This document shows, one piece after another, positions 54,370 to 63,323 of a stretch of 64,000 nucleotides of DNA. How positions within the stretch are numbered: position 1 is the first letter of the stretch; every line of letters starts with the position of its first letter. The position numbers were made by a program, and so were the translations under genes. The notes under the pieces are model-generated. The model was given only the letters and a program-made list of their open reading frames with translations. It was not told the DNA's origin and searched no databases. This DNA is from Vibrio sp. 14G-20 (GTDB lineage: Bacteria > Pseudomonadota > Gammaproteobacteria > Enterobacterales > Vibrionaceae): the NCBI RefSeq assembly GCF_026241515.1, contig NZ_JAPHPW010000002.1, positions 291,657-355,656 of the forward strand, given 5' to 3'.

Positions 54370-54482
54370 CTATTGGATGCCACACAGCTTGAGAAGAATC
54401 TGCTCGAGTTCGCCCCACGGCATTAACTGCGAGTCGATCACTTCAAGACGAGATTCGAAGCCATCATAGTAAATTTCGTTCA
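54370..54482 (-). pseudogene. Orphan duplicate of the 3' end of the CobW-type gene
   Basis: On the minus strand this 113-bp stretch encodes about 37 residues (NEIYYDGFESRLEVIDSQ and so on, ending LCGIQ and a stop) that nearly repeat the last residues of the CobW-type protein encoded just upstream on this strand (ending LCGIK). The DNA is over 90% identical to 55441-55553, with about half a dozen differences. There is no start codon or upstream part, so it is not a gene. It lies 1071 bp from the copy that ends the intact gene, in the same orientation. Confidence 0.85.
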
Positions 54483-54605
54483 ATACCAAAAGAATAGATA
54501 TTTTAGTGATTATCGATAAAGTTTACGACACGTTTACCAGCCTTGTACTTCTAGATTTTAGCTTAGTTAAGAACTGTAGATAGACTTAGTGCACCTCGAA
54601 ATCAT

Positions 54606-54941
54606 CTACCTAATGTCAAAATTTTTTGAGTTATTTGTTTCACTCTTGTGTGGCGACTCATTTGAATAATGAGTATGTTCCATCAAATCAGCGTTGTGAT
54701 AAGCAAACCTTACCTCAGATTTACGCATATTTTTGGCTCGTAAATATGCTTTGGTTTTCTTTGCTTCTACATGTACTTCTTTCACCTTAGCAATCGCTAA
54801 CTTTTTAGTTTGATATTCTGAGTAAGATCCATCTCCAAAATAGACAAAATGCTTTGCTTTCTTCTTAACGCTTCGTCCAAAACACTTAGTTAGTATCAGT
54901 CCAGTAAGTAAAAAGAGTATCGTCAATGAAATTACGCTCAC
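54606..54941 (-). CDS. Hypothetical protein inside the repeat-flanked insert
   Basis: A 111-residue protein with one N-terminal membrane segment (SVISLTILFLLTGLILTKCF), then a very basic stretch (GRSVKKKAKH; AIAKVKEVHVEAKKTKAYLRAKNMRKSE) and a hydrophilic His/Ser/Asn-rich end. It starts with GTG preceded by GGGGAACC. No family is recognised. The AT-rich composition and the flanking direct repeats suggest it came in with the insert. Confidence 0.55.
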   Translation of the reverse strand: MSVISLTILFLLTGLILTKCFGRSVKKKAKHFVYFGDGSYSEYQTKKLAIAKVKEVHVEAKKTKAYLRAKNMRKSEVRFAYHNADLMEHTHYSNESPHKSETNNSKNFDIR

Positions 54942-55440
54942 AGGTTCCCCATTATTGAGTAGTTAGATCTATTTAATAGATTATTAGTACCAGGCCTATA
55001 AACAATAAAAGGCACAGTTTAATCTCAAGGCCATTCATATTATTTTTGTAATGTAAATCAGATTGAAATCACCAAATAATTAGGTACTTGTTAGGCATGA
55101 GTATTAGTCACCTTACGTAGGAACGTACTACCTACATGAGATGAAGTAAGCTCATGACTTACCAGCGATATAGTATCCCAACCCAAAATATGAATGAAAA
55201 CAGGCCGACCGCATCAATGAGATTCTTTTAATATCAATGAGGCCGGAAATATTCTTGATTAGGACTATTCTGGGTAAGTGGAAGGTTTGAGAATGTTTTC
55301 GAAAGTAATAAGAGGGAATGAGATTTGAAATAGTGCTTAGAAAGCAAGCAAGCAAGCAGAGTGGAGTATGAACATGAAGCTATATATGCCAACTATGAAG
55401 TCGACATATACAACTTTAGATATTTAAGTTATCTAAACCG
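54942..55440. other. Non-coding part of the repeat-flanked insert
   Basis: Roughly 500 nt, AT-rich, between the hypothetical gene and the intact CobW-type gene. The only repeat is a short run of the tetranucleotide GCAA (55344-55358). A 67-codon minus-strand ORF here has no ribosome site or recognisable composition and is not called. Confidence 0.4.
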
Positions 55441-56424
55441 CTATTTAATACCACACAGCTTGAGAAGAATCTGCTCGAGTTCGCCCCACGGCATTAACTG
55501 CGAGTCGATCACTTCAAGACGAGACTCAAAGCCATCAAGAGAAATTTCATTCACTGACACCACTTGATTCGCCACATTGAATGCGTAGCAACCTTGGTCG
55601 GTGTTCACTACGGCTTTTACACGCTCAGCCGTTAGATCTGACAACATTGAGAATAGTGCATCGAAGTCGAACTTATGCTCTGCACCAAAAAGCCAACCAC
55701 AACTGAAATAGCCCTGACCTTTATTCTCTTTACGGATGAAAGCTTCACCGGGAGGAAGTTGGAATTGTGGCTCTTGTTCAGCGTGATCGTGATGATGCGC
55801 TTCAAGATGAGATGAAGCACTGCCGTATACTCTTTCAATATCCAACACTTCCAATGGCACTTCACCATCGTGAATTAGCTTATGGAATACTTTTGCTGGC
55901 GTTTGATCCGTCACCCAATCATTAAACACATCGATGTCTTCAGAATGAACAAGGTCAACCTTAGTCCCAAGAATCACATCAGCACTGTTTAATTGGTCAT
56001 TGAAATTCTGATTCGAGGTGTACTTTTCATTGGATAGATTTCGTGGGTCAACCAAACCAAGCGTCGCTTTTAGATCAACATAAGGCGTGTACTGATCGGA
56101 AGTCAGTGTCGCAATCACTTGTTTAGGGTGACCAAGCCCTGTCGGCTCAATCAATAAACGGTCTGGTTTTTGGCGAAGTAAGGCATTAATACCTACCGAC
56201 ATAGGCACGCCCGCAGTGCAACACATGCAGCCACCCGGCACTTCTTTAATCAAAGCGCCTTGATCTGTCATCAATGCGCCGTCAATGCCGATTTCCCCGA
56301 ATTCATTAACAAGAACAGCCCAGTTTTCATTTTCAGGTTTATTTTTTAGTAGGTTCAAAATGGCTGTCGTTTTACCAACGCCTAAGAAGCCCGTAATGAT
56401 GTTTGTAGGAACTTTTTTGGTCAT
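55441..56424 (-). CDS. CobW/ZNG1-family GTP-dependent metal chaperone
   Basis: G3E GTPase of the COG0523 group that delivers zinc or another metal to client enzymes. Walker A TGFLGVGKTT at residues 11-20, the metal-binding CxCC motif in VPGGCMCCTAG, switch residues in EPTGLGHP, NKxD-like TKVDLVHSED, and a His-rich spacer (HLEAHHHDHAEQE) before the C-terminal CobW_C domain (PPGEAFIRKENKGQGYFSCGWLF). The 327-residue length fits YeiR. Its 3'-terminal 113 bp are duplicated 1.07 kb downstream. It is monocistronic. Confidence 0.9.
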   Translation of the reverse strand: MTKKVPTNIITGFLGVGKTTAILNLLKNKPENENWAVLVNEFGEIGIDGALMTDQGALIKEVPGGCMCCTAGVPMSVGINALLRQKPDRLLIEPTGLGHPKQVIATLTSDQYTPYVDLKATLGLVDPRNLSNEKYTSNQNFNDQLNSADVILGTKVDLVHSEDIDVFNDWVTDQTPAKVFHKLIHDGEVPLEVLDIERVYGSASSHLEAHHHDHAEQEPQFQLPPGEAFIRKENKGQGYFSCGWLFGAEHKFDFDALFSMLSDLTAERVKAVVNTDQGCYAFNVANQVVSVNEISLDGFESRLEVIDSQLMPWGELEQILLKLCGIK

Positions 56425-56641
56425 ATCAGTTCTCCTTTTTAAGGGAGTATATACTTAATCACCAAAAAGTTGACCCCAATCGCTTGTTTATACTCAGATT
56501 GGCGAGCAGAAGAATGGATTGGCTGATACCGAAGATTAGACTGACTCACGGAGAGATTGCACTTAACGAAGTGTGAAGGCTTAAGCTGATAAATAGATAA
56601 TAGAAGTGAAAGTTAAATTTTGGATGCTCCAAACGAACTAA

Positions 56642-56664
56642 AGGCGTACTTACTCAGTACGCCT
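56642..56664. repeat. Intergenic hairpin before clcA
   Basis: A perfect 9-bp stem (AGGCGTACT with AGTACGCCT) around TACTC. No T run follows on either strand. The rest of the 607-nt gap (56425-57031) shows no gene. Confidence 0.5.
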
Positions 56665-56983
56665 CACCCTCGTTACTCAATCGTGAGTTCGCGAATCAGG
56701 AAGCCTTAAATATCGACCTGAACATTTAACGAGGAACTAAAAATTTGTTTCTGAATCCATCCAAATTGTGTGTAAAACCTCACTTCTCCTTGCGGTTTGT
56801 TATGTTGCTTTACGATTTAACTATGGTTCATTTTTGGTGATATTCAAGCCGCCACTAGAGAATCGTTCAAAATTGTGATGGTGATTCCACTATTGACCAT
56901 ATATATCATTTATGTAACACGTATATTCCATAAATGAAATTCAACTTTGCATCTTTGTTGCTATAGGATATGCAGAGGAAGCG

Positions 56984-56989
56984 TATAAT
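56984..56989 (+). promoter_or_regulatory. Candidate -10 box of clcA
   Basis: A perfect TATAAT hexamer 42 nt before the clcA ATG, with GC-rich and then AT-rich sequence around it. The -35 region is unclear (TTGCTA at 56958 is 20 nt away), so an activator may be needed. Confidence 0.45.
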
Positions 56990-57031
56990 TTATTTCAATC
57001 CCGCCCTAACTCATTCAGGAGACTTATCTCT

Positions 57032-58438
57032 ATGACCAGAAGAGAGAAAATTAAGCAGTCCTTATTAGCCAAGATGCCAAGGGATGCTATTAATCAATTT
57101 CTCTCAAGAGATAAAACTCCAGCTTCCGTTCTCTTTCTTTCTTGTATTGTGGGGGTACTTGCTGGCGTAGTGGGTACCTATTTTGAGGTTGCGGTTCATT
57201 TCATCACAGAAACTCGTACCGATTGGCTGAAAGATGAAATCGGTAGCCATTTACCACTTTGGCTTGCTGCTTTCCTTATTAGTGCTGCATTCGCCTTTAT
57301 TGGCTATTTCCTCGTCCACCGCTTTGCTCCAGAAGCTGCCGGTTCAGGTATCCCTGAAATAGAAGGTGCGATGGACGGCATGCGTCCTGTTCGATGGTGG
57401 AGAGTATTACCAGTAAAATTCTTTGGCGGTATGGGCGCGTTAGGCTCTGGTATGGTGTTAGGCCGTGAAGGACCAACCGTTCAAATGGGCGGTAGTATTG
57501 GTCGTATGGTCACAGATATATTTCGAGTTAAAGATGATGACACTCGTCACTCCCTGTTGGCGTCAGGCGCAGCTGGTGGTTTAGCCGCCGCATTCAATGC
57601 ACCGCTAGCTGGCATCATGTTTGTGGTCGAGGAGATGAGACCACAATTTCGCTACTCACTCATATCAATCAAAGCCGTCATTATCTCAGCAGTTTCAGCC
57701 AACATTGTATTTCGCTCTATCAACGGCCAGTCTGCTGTTATCACAATGCCTCAATACCACCCGCCTGAACTCGAGGCACTTTGGTTGTTCTTGCTGTTAG
57801 GTGTGTTATTCGGTCTGTTTGGTGTGATTTTCAATAAACTGATTACGCTTTCTCAAGACCTGTTTGTGGCAATACACAAGAATGACCGTAAACGCTACTT
57901 GATGACTGGTACCCTACTTGGCGGTTGCTTTGGCTTGTTGCTGCTCTATATACCTGAATTAACTGGTGGTGGTATTGGTATCATCCCTAACATCACTAAT
58001 GGCAGCTACAGCACCAACGTATTGTTATTGATCTTCCTAGGGCGCGTTCTGACTACTCTGCTTTGTTTCGGCTCTGGTGCGCCAGGCGGTATCTTTGCAC
58101 CAATGCTTGCGCTAGGAACACTCTTTGGTTATGCGTTCGGGCTTATCGCGGCAGCATTCTTTCCGGAACTGAATATTGAACCGGGTATGTTTGCAATTGC
58201 TGGCATGGGAGCCTTATTTGCCGCCACCGTGCGAGCACCTATCACGGGCATACTGTTGGTTATTGAAATGACCAATAACTACTACCTCATCCTGCCGTTG
58301 ATCATCACCTGCTTAGGCGCGGTAATCATTGCTCAAATGTTAGGTGGGCAGCCAATTTACAGCCAACTGCTTAACCGTACGCTGAAAAACGAGAAGCTAA
58401 GACAACAAGACCTCCCCCAGCAAGAGGAAGTCCGTTAA
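57032..58438 (+). CDS. clcA: H+/Cl- exchange transporter ClcA
   Basis: CLC-family chloride/proton antiporter, involved in extreme acid resistance. The family motifs are all visible: GSGIPEIEGA (GSGIP), GREGPTVQMGGSIG with the gating glutamate (GREGP), and GSGAPGGIFAPMLALG (the third Cl- motif), followed by FAATVRAPITGILLVIEMT. The 468-residue length matches E. coli and Vibrio ClcA, without CBS domains. AGGAG precedes the ATG at good spacing. Confidence 0.93.
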   Translation: MTRREKIKQSLLAKMPRDAINQFLSRDKTPASVLFLSCIVGVLAGVVGTYFEVAVHFITETRTDWLKDEIGSHLPLWLAAFLISAAFAFIGYFLVHRFAPEAAGSGIPEIEGAMDGMRPVRWWRVLPVKFFGGMGALGSGMVLGREGPTVQMGGSIGRMVTDIFRVKDDDTRHSLLASGAAGGLAAAFNAPLAGIMFVVEEMRPQFRYSLISIKAVIISAVSANIVFRSINGQSAVITMPQYHPPELEALWLFLLLGVLFGLFGVIFNKLITLSQDLFVAIHKNDRKRYLMTGTLLGGCFGLLLLYIPELTGGGIGIIPNITNGSYSTNVLLLIFLGRVLTTLLCFGSGAPGGIFAPMLALGTLFGYAFGLIAAAFFPELNIEPGMFAIAGMGALFAATVRAPITGILLVIEMTNNYYLILPLIITCLGAVIIAQMLGGQPIYSQLLNRTLKNEKLRQQDLPQQEEVR

Positions 58439-58641
58439 TTACAAATGACTCATGAAAAAATACACATTCGACGTGTTTAATCTCCCGATTCCGTATCAAA
58501 ATCAAAAAAGCAAACGTTAAACTTGGTATCATCCACTCAAAATTAGTTGAGTGCCCTCAAAATCTATTGATTAAACGCCTACACGCTCTAACTAAAGCAA
58601 ATAATCCAATATTCTGTAATTAACTAAGTCGGAGCAAGTCG

Positions 58642-59622
58642 TTGAACTGGAGAAGATTAACCCAAGTAAAAAATGTGCCGCCATCTCAGGCGTCTTTAGC
58701 ACTTGGCGTTATTGGGCTAGGACAAGCTTGGGCGCTATATGTCCCGGGCATTGGCGAGATTATTCGTCCCTATCTAGCTTCATTCGGCGCACTGTTGCTG
58801 CTGCCTGTTTTACTACGCTATTTAACAAACTTTAATACTTTCCTTAATGATATTCGCCACCCGTTAAGTGGAAGCTTGATGGCACCCATGAGCATGGCTT
58901 TACTGATTCTGTGCGACTATTTAGCCGAGATATCGCCTGTCATCGCTTACCCAGTTTGGTTCTGCGCGTTGTTGTTGCATTTTACTATGATGGTGTTGTT
59001 CTTTAGTTTTCAGATCATCAACTTCAAAATGTCGAACATTGTACCAAGTTGGTTTCTGTATCCGGTCGGTTTGATCAGCAGTTCCTTAGCGGGCACACAG
59101 TTTGGACATACCGTCTTTTCAGAAACACTTGCAGCCACTTGTATTGGTATCTATTTCCTTATGTTGCCAGTGGTGTTGTACCGCTTGGTGTTCGAAGGCA
59201 ATCTTCCTCGCCGGGCAAGACCAACACTCGCCATCATGGCAGCTCCGGTTAACTTATCTTTAGCTGCTTACTTGGTTAACTTCGACAACCCAGACCCGAT
59301 TCTGACAGGCGCGCTGGCTGGTATTGCCATCACCATGACTCTGTTGATTTACTTGTGTTACATCCGATTAATGCGCCTCAAGTTCCAGCCTTCAATTGCT
59401 GCTGTTACCTTCCCATCGGTGATTAGCGCCATTGCCATGCATCGCTTAACCACCTTTTTTGGTGCTGAATACCCACAATGGTACTGGCTACACAAGTTTG
59501 GCTTCTTCGAGCTGACCATCGCGACGATCTTGGTCATTTGGGTTGCAGGCGGTTATGTGAAGATGTATTGGCCGGAGTTTTTCGATTCTGACTACATGTC
59601 TAAAAAGATCAAACGTTCTTAG
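58642..59622 (+). CDS. TDT/SLAC1-family transporter (TehA-like)
   Basis: Ten-span membrane protein of the tellurite-resistance/dicarboxylate transporter family, related to plant SLAC1 and bacterial TehA, which conduct anions. 326 residues; VPPSQASLALGVIGLGQAW is the typical first segment and VVLYRLVFEGNLPRRARPTLAIMAAPVNLSL the typical middle. The start is a TTG supported by GGAG seven nt before it and by the lack of any nearer ATG. It follows clcA by 203 nt on the same strand; both being anion carriers may be chance. Confidence 0.85.
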   Translation: MNWRRLTQVKNVPPSQASLALGVIGLGQAWALYVPGIGEIIRPYLASFGALLLLPVLLRYLTNFNTFLNDIRHPLSGSLMAPMSMALLILCDYLAEISPVIAYPVWFCALLLHFTMMVLFFSFQIINFKMSNIVPSWFLYPVGLISSSLAGTQFGHTVFSETLAATCIGIYFLMLPVVLYRLVFEGNLPRRARPTLAIMAAPVNLSLAAYLVNFDNPDPILTGALAGIAITMTLLIYLCYIRLMRLKFQPSIAAVTFPSVISAIAMHRLTTFFGAEYPQWYWLHKFGFFELTIATILVIWVAGGYVKMYWPEFFDSDYMSKKIKRS

Positions 59623-59682
59623 CGTTTACTTAATGAAATTCTGTTGCTTATCTGTGCCAACAAAACTTAGCGCCTAGACCCA

Positions 59683-59722
59683 AAAATAACGCCATTTGTT
59701 ACATGTAACAAATGGCGTTATT
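59683..59722. terminator. 38-bp perfect palindrome, terminator between convergent operons
   Basis: 59685-59722 is a perfect 38-bp inverted repeat centred on ACATGT, forming a 16-17-bp hairpin. On the minus strand it is followed by five T residues, so it ends the phosphodiesterase/ABC transcript. On the plus strand the T run is weak. Confidence 0.8.
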
Positions 59723-59755
59723 AGTTCGCGCTAAATCAACTTACAACAATAATGT

Positions 59756-60571
59756 TTAATCGATCAAAGCACCATATTCGTCAAAGAATGGATAAGGACC
59801 ATCACTATCTTCTATATAACTAATATGAGAAACCACGGACTTCTTAGCTATAGTCAGAAGTTGTATCGCTTTAGGTTCTAATGAAAAAGATGAATTTGCC
59901 TTTGGGTCGAGATCTAATGTGACTGAATGACTATGAGAAGGCCCCACCCAAACTGGAATTGAATTCCAAACTGCTGTAATTGGTCGATGTAGGTGGCCAG
60001 CACAAATACCCAGGATATTGCTAAAAGGCTTAATGACTTCGTAAAATTCATCAGCATTCTGTAAGTTCTGCACATCCATATGGTTCAAGCCTACGGCCAT
60101 CGGAGGATGATGAATAAACAACATTATTGCCCTATCTCGATATTGTTCTAAGACCAAACTAAGCCATCCCAAAGTATCCGCAGTTAAATATCCATAGGGT
60201 TTACCAAGAACTGAAGAGTCTAATCCAATAAGTACCTCGTCATGACTATCTACGACAAAATTACAATATTCATCGTGATCAAACGAAACAAGATTCGACA
60301 ACCCCTCACGCAGATTGTGTCTATCATCATGATTACCAGGAATGACATATAACGGCATGTCGAACTTCTCAAGAGCTTCGTTGATCAGTTGGTATTCTTC
60401 GATCAAACCAAAGTCACCTAAATCACCAGTAACTACGACACAATCAGGTCTCGGGCGTAAGTCGTTGATATGGTTTACGGCATCATATAAACATTTCAAC
60501 GTATCAACTTTCTTATAGGCCTGCTTACCCCCCTGCTTGATGTGCAGGTCTGTCAGTTGTGCAATTAACAT
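59756..60571 (-). CDS. GpdQ-like metallophosphodiesterase
   Basis: A 271-residue cytoplasmic calcineurin-like phosphoesterase. Metal-binding motifs in order: DLH (8-10), GDLGDFG (about 48-54), GNHDD (about 79-83), HHPP (about 152-155) and GHLH (about 191-194). Length and spacing resemble GpdQ, a glycerophosphodiesterase, and CpdA, the cyclic-AMP phosphodiesterase. Being 4 nt after the ABC ATPase gene and last in an importer operon, it more likely hydrolyses an imported phosphodiester such as a glycerophosphodiester than cyclic AMP. Confidence 0.85.
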   Translation of the reverse strand: MLIAQLTDLHIKQGGKQAYKKVDTLKCLYDAVNHINDLRPRPDCVVVTGDLGDFGLIEEYQLINEALEKFDMPLYVIPGNHDDRHNLREGLSNLVSFDHDEYCNFVVDSHDEVLIGLDSSVLGKPYGYLTADTLGWLSLVLEQYRDRAIMLFIHHPPMAVGLNHMDVQNLQNADEFYEVIKPFSNILGICAGHLHRPITAVWNSIPVWVGPSHSHSVTLDLDPKANSSFSLEPKAIQLLTIAKKSVVSHISYIEDSDGPYPFFDEYGALID

Positions 60572-60575
60572 AGTA

Positions 60576-61658
60576 TTACTTCTTTAAAAGAATTAGCCGC
60601 TCAGAGGCGAACGAGATAATGACAACTTGACCAATTTGATAATCAACTCGAGCAAAACAATCAACCATCAGAGTTCTGTTTTTCTGTAAGCCCGACAACG
60701 TTACGCGCGTGCGGTCGCCAAGAAATACAGTACTGATAACCGTTGCAGTTAGTGCGCTGTTTTCATCAGTTACTTGCGTTAGTAAAATATCTTCAGGCCT
60801 TAACATTACACTGATTTCTTTATTAGTAGAGACCTGTGAGAGCACTTGATCAGACAAAGTAATCTGTTTGCCTGTATCCAACATCAGTTGTCCATCACCC
60901 ACACTCCCTTCGAGTCGGTTCATTTGACCAATAAAATCGGCAACAAAGTTGTTAACTGGCTTCAAATAGATATCTTTTGCTGAACCAATTTGCGCAATTT
61001 CTCCATGGTCTAAAACCGCAATGCGATCCCCCATAGCCATTGCCTCTTCTTGATCATGAGTGACATATACCGCTGTAATGCCGAGTTTTTTTAAGAGATT
61101 TCGGATATCACCACGTAACCTTTGTTTCAGCAGAGCATCTAATGCAGATAACGGTTCATCAAGTAAAAGAACATCTGGTTCAGTGATAATTGCTCTTGCT
61201 AAAGCGACGCGCTGACGCTGGCCTCCTGAAAGCTGATGGACATTTCGACTCGCATACTTTTCTAAGTCAAACATGTTAAGCATTTCTTTTAGTTTTCTGG
61301 TTATCTCAGACGGAGCGACTCCACGAACCTTAAGTCCATAAGCAATGTTTTCGCTAACATTCATATTTGGGAATAGAGCATAAGACTGAAACACCATCCC
61401 AACTTTACGTTGTTCGATTGGCAAACACGTAACATCATGATCACCAAACACAATCGTGCCGCCATTTTCATCCGCAAACTCTAGGCCTGCAATCATACGC
61501 AATGTAGTTGTCTTTCCGCATCCTGATGGGCCCAGCAAAACTAAGATTTCGCCCGCCTCAATTTTGAGATTTGTCGGCTTTAATGCCAAGGTTCCATCTG
61601 GGAATGTCTTCGTAATATTATTTAGCGAAATTTCCACGCCATTTTGTTGTTCTAACAT
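60576..61658 (-). CDS. ABC importer ATP-binding subunit (PotA/FbpC/PhnT type)
   Basis: ATPase of 360 residues: Walker A GPSGCGKTT (43-51), Q-loop FQSYALFP, signature LSGGQRQRVALARA, Walker B LLLDEPLSALD and the switch His in VYVTHDQEEAM, followed by a C-terminal TOBE/regulatory domain (about 240-360). This type serves spermidine, iron, 2-aminoethylphosphonate and sugar-phosphate importers. It lies 13 nt after the second permease gene. Confidence 0.92.
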   Translation of the reverse strand: MLEQQNGVEISLNNITKTFPDGTLALKPTNLKIEAGEILVLLGPSGCGKTTTLRMIAGLEFADENGGTIVFGDHDVTCLPIEQRKVGMVFQSYALFPNMNVSENIAYGLKVRGVAPSEITRKLKEMLNMFDLEKYASRNVHQLSGGQRQRVALARAIITEPDVLLLDEPLSALDALLKQRLRGDIRNLLKKLGITAVYVTHDQEEAMAMGDRIAVLDHGEIAQIGSAKDIYLKPVNNFVADFIGQMNRLEGSVGDGQLMLDTGKQITLSDQVLSQVSTNKEISVMLRPEDILLTQVTDENSALTATVISTVFLGDRTRVTLSGLQKNRTLMVDCFARVDYQIGQVVIISFASERLILLKK

Positions 61659-61671
61659 ATTGATTTTGTTC

Positions 61672-62460
61672 TTAATTATTTATCACTGGTTTCTTGTTCA
61701 ACGCTTGAGCCAAGACCAATAGAGGGAGAATTAAACAAAGGAAAATAAGTGTGTACGCTGAACTTATCTCAAGTCGCATAGAAGCATATGAATCAGCAAG
61801 TCCAACAGGCAGCGTTTTCGTCAATGGTGTGTGTAGCATCCATGTCAGGTTAAACTCGCCAATAGACAAAGTGAGTGTCATCAACATACCAGCGACAATA
61901 CCAGCCTTGCAGTTGGGTACAATCACATCGAAAAATCGCTGCCAAAAAGTCGCTCCAAGACTTGCAGCGCCTTCCTCAAGAACACGGAAGTTAATACTCT
62001 GCAAAATTGATAGAACAGACTTAACCATGAAAGGCAGTGTGAAAATCACATGACCAACAAGAATAAACATCCAACTTGAGCGGAAGTCATTAAACCCTCC
62101 ATACGCTAGAATCAAACCTAACGAAATTGCCATCCCCGGAATTGCAATGGGGAGTGTAAGTAGCTCGTCAAAAATAGAAGCCCATCTACTTTTACTTTTC
62201 GCAAGTACGTAAGCACACGGTACACCTATGACAACATTGATTAACGTGGTTGCAATGGCTATTTGTAGGGTTAACCAAATCGTATCTGAATACAGTGCCC
62301 ATACTTGTTCAACCCAACGAAAGGTAAACCCACTTTTAACACCGACAAAATAGTTATTTGTAAGACCAGCGATTACCGACATAAACACCGGCACAATCAA
62401 GAACGCACATACCGTCAATGTGAAAAACAGCTGCATGTAAAAGTATTTATCTTTTTTCAT
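61672..62460 (-). CDS. ABC importer permease (second)
   Basis: Binding-protein-dependent permease, 262 residues, six or so membrane segments. The EAA loop is seen as EEGAASLGATFWQRFFDVIVPNCKAG, preceded by LPIAIPGMAISLGLIL, as in the PotC/PhnV type. It begins 2 nt after the first permease gene, so translation is coupled. Confidence 0.9.
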   Translation of the reverse strand: MKKDKYFYMQLFFTLTVCAFLIVPVFMSVIAGLTNNYFVGVKSGFTFRWVEQVWALYSDTIWLTLQIAIATTLINVVIGVPCAYVLAKSKSRWASIFDELLTLPIAIPGMAISLGLILAYGGFNDFRSSWMFILVGHVIFTLPFMVKSVLSILQSINFRVLEEGAASLGATFWQRFFDVIVPNCKAGIVAGMLMTLTLSIGEFNLTWMLHTPLTKTLPVGLADSYASMRLEISSAYTLIFLCLILPLLVLAQALNKKPVINN

Positions 62461-62462
62461 TA

Positions 62463-63311
62463 TTATCCCCCCATCGCTGCAGATGCGTTGCCATAACGCT
62501 TAGCCAACGCCAAACAAAACCAAGTCACTAGGCCGAGAATCAAACTCAGTGCAGCTGCCATTGCGAAATTGGCATTGAGCGTAAATTCGGTATATATCGT
62601 CATAGGAAGAACGTTGATATTAGTCGCCAACGTAAACGCGGTACCAAATGCTCCCATAGATGTAGCAAAACAAATCGAACCCGAAGAGATTAGGCCGGGG
62701 GTTAGCGCCGGAAGCGTGACGTCTTTAAAGATCTGCCAACGATTTGCACCTAGGGATCGACCGGCTTCAAGTAGATTGTGATCAAGCTTTTCCGCCGTTC
62801 CCATTACGGTCAATACAACCCGTGGAATAGAAAAATATAAATAACCCAAAAACAGCCCTGCCATCGTATAAGCAAACATCCAACGTTCACCCGTCAACAT
62901 CAACCCAAGCTGAGCAAAAAGCCCCTGTCGCCCTGAAAGCATGATGACAAAAAAACCAATAACAACACCTGGGAAAGCCAATGGGAAGCTCAGCATTGCA
63001 ACCAAGATCTGCTTACCTTTAAAGTCATAGCGAGTCAAAAACAATCCTGAGATGGTCGCTATCGCTAAACTAACCAGAGTGACTAAAACAGACAGTCCAA
63101 CTGTCGAAATCAAACTTTTTAAATAGATAGGTCTAGTTAAAATATGCCAGTAACTTATAGCGCCGCCATCTATTAGCGAAACCTTGATTAACTGCACGAC
63201 TGGCAATAGAAAAAATGCACAGCTAACGGTGATGGCTGGCAAAATCAGAAATAAGGAAATACGATCATTTTTCATAGAGATATTGGCGGGTGTAACCCCG
63301 CCATCCAACAT
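62463..63311 (-). CDS. ABC importer permease (first)
   Basis: Binding-protein-dependent permease of 282 residues with six to seven membrane segments. The EAA loop reads LEAGRSLGANRWQIFKDVTLPALTPG, preceded by SFPLAFPGVVIGFFVIML. It follows the binding-protein gene by 12 nt. Together with the second permease it forms a heterodimeric channel of the spermidine/iron/phosphonate class. Confidence 0.9.
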   Translation of the reverse strand: MLDGGVTPANISMKNDRISLFLILPAITVSCAFFLLPVVQLIKVSLIDGGAISYWHILTRPIYLKSLISTVGLSVLVTLVSLAIATISGLFLTRYDFKGKQILVAMLSFPLAFPGVVIGFFVIMLSGRQGLFAQLGLMLTGERWMFAYTMAGLFLGYLYFSIPRVVLTVMGTAEKLDHNLLEAGRSLGANRWQIFKDVTLPALTPGLISSGSICFATSMGAFGTAFTLATNINVLPMTIYTEFTLNANFAMAAALSLILGLVTWFCLALAKRYGNASAAMGG

Positions 63312-63323
63312 TTTAATAGGCTA

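Larger units (their letters stand above)
54370..55553. repeat. 113-bp direct repeats flanking a 1-kb AT-rich insert
   Basis: Direct repeats at 54370-54482 and 55441-55553, equal in length and both reading out the C-terminus of a CobW-type protein, enclose 958 bp of AT-rich DNA with one small ORF. The layout is that of an insertion at the 3' end of a gene that rebuilt the end of the gene, or of an unequal duplication. No integrase or terminal inverted repeat is visible. Confidence 0.75.

Noticed and set aside
55152..55355. 67-codon minus-strand ORF in the repeat-flanked insert
   Set aside because: No ribosome site and no recognisable composition in AT-rich DNA where such frames arise by chance.
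55344..55358. GCAA tetranucleotide run as a phase-variation tract
   Set aside because: Fewer than four full units and not inside a gene or a clear promoter.
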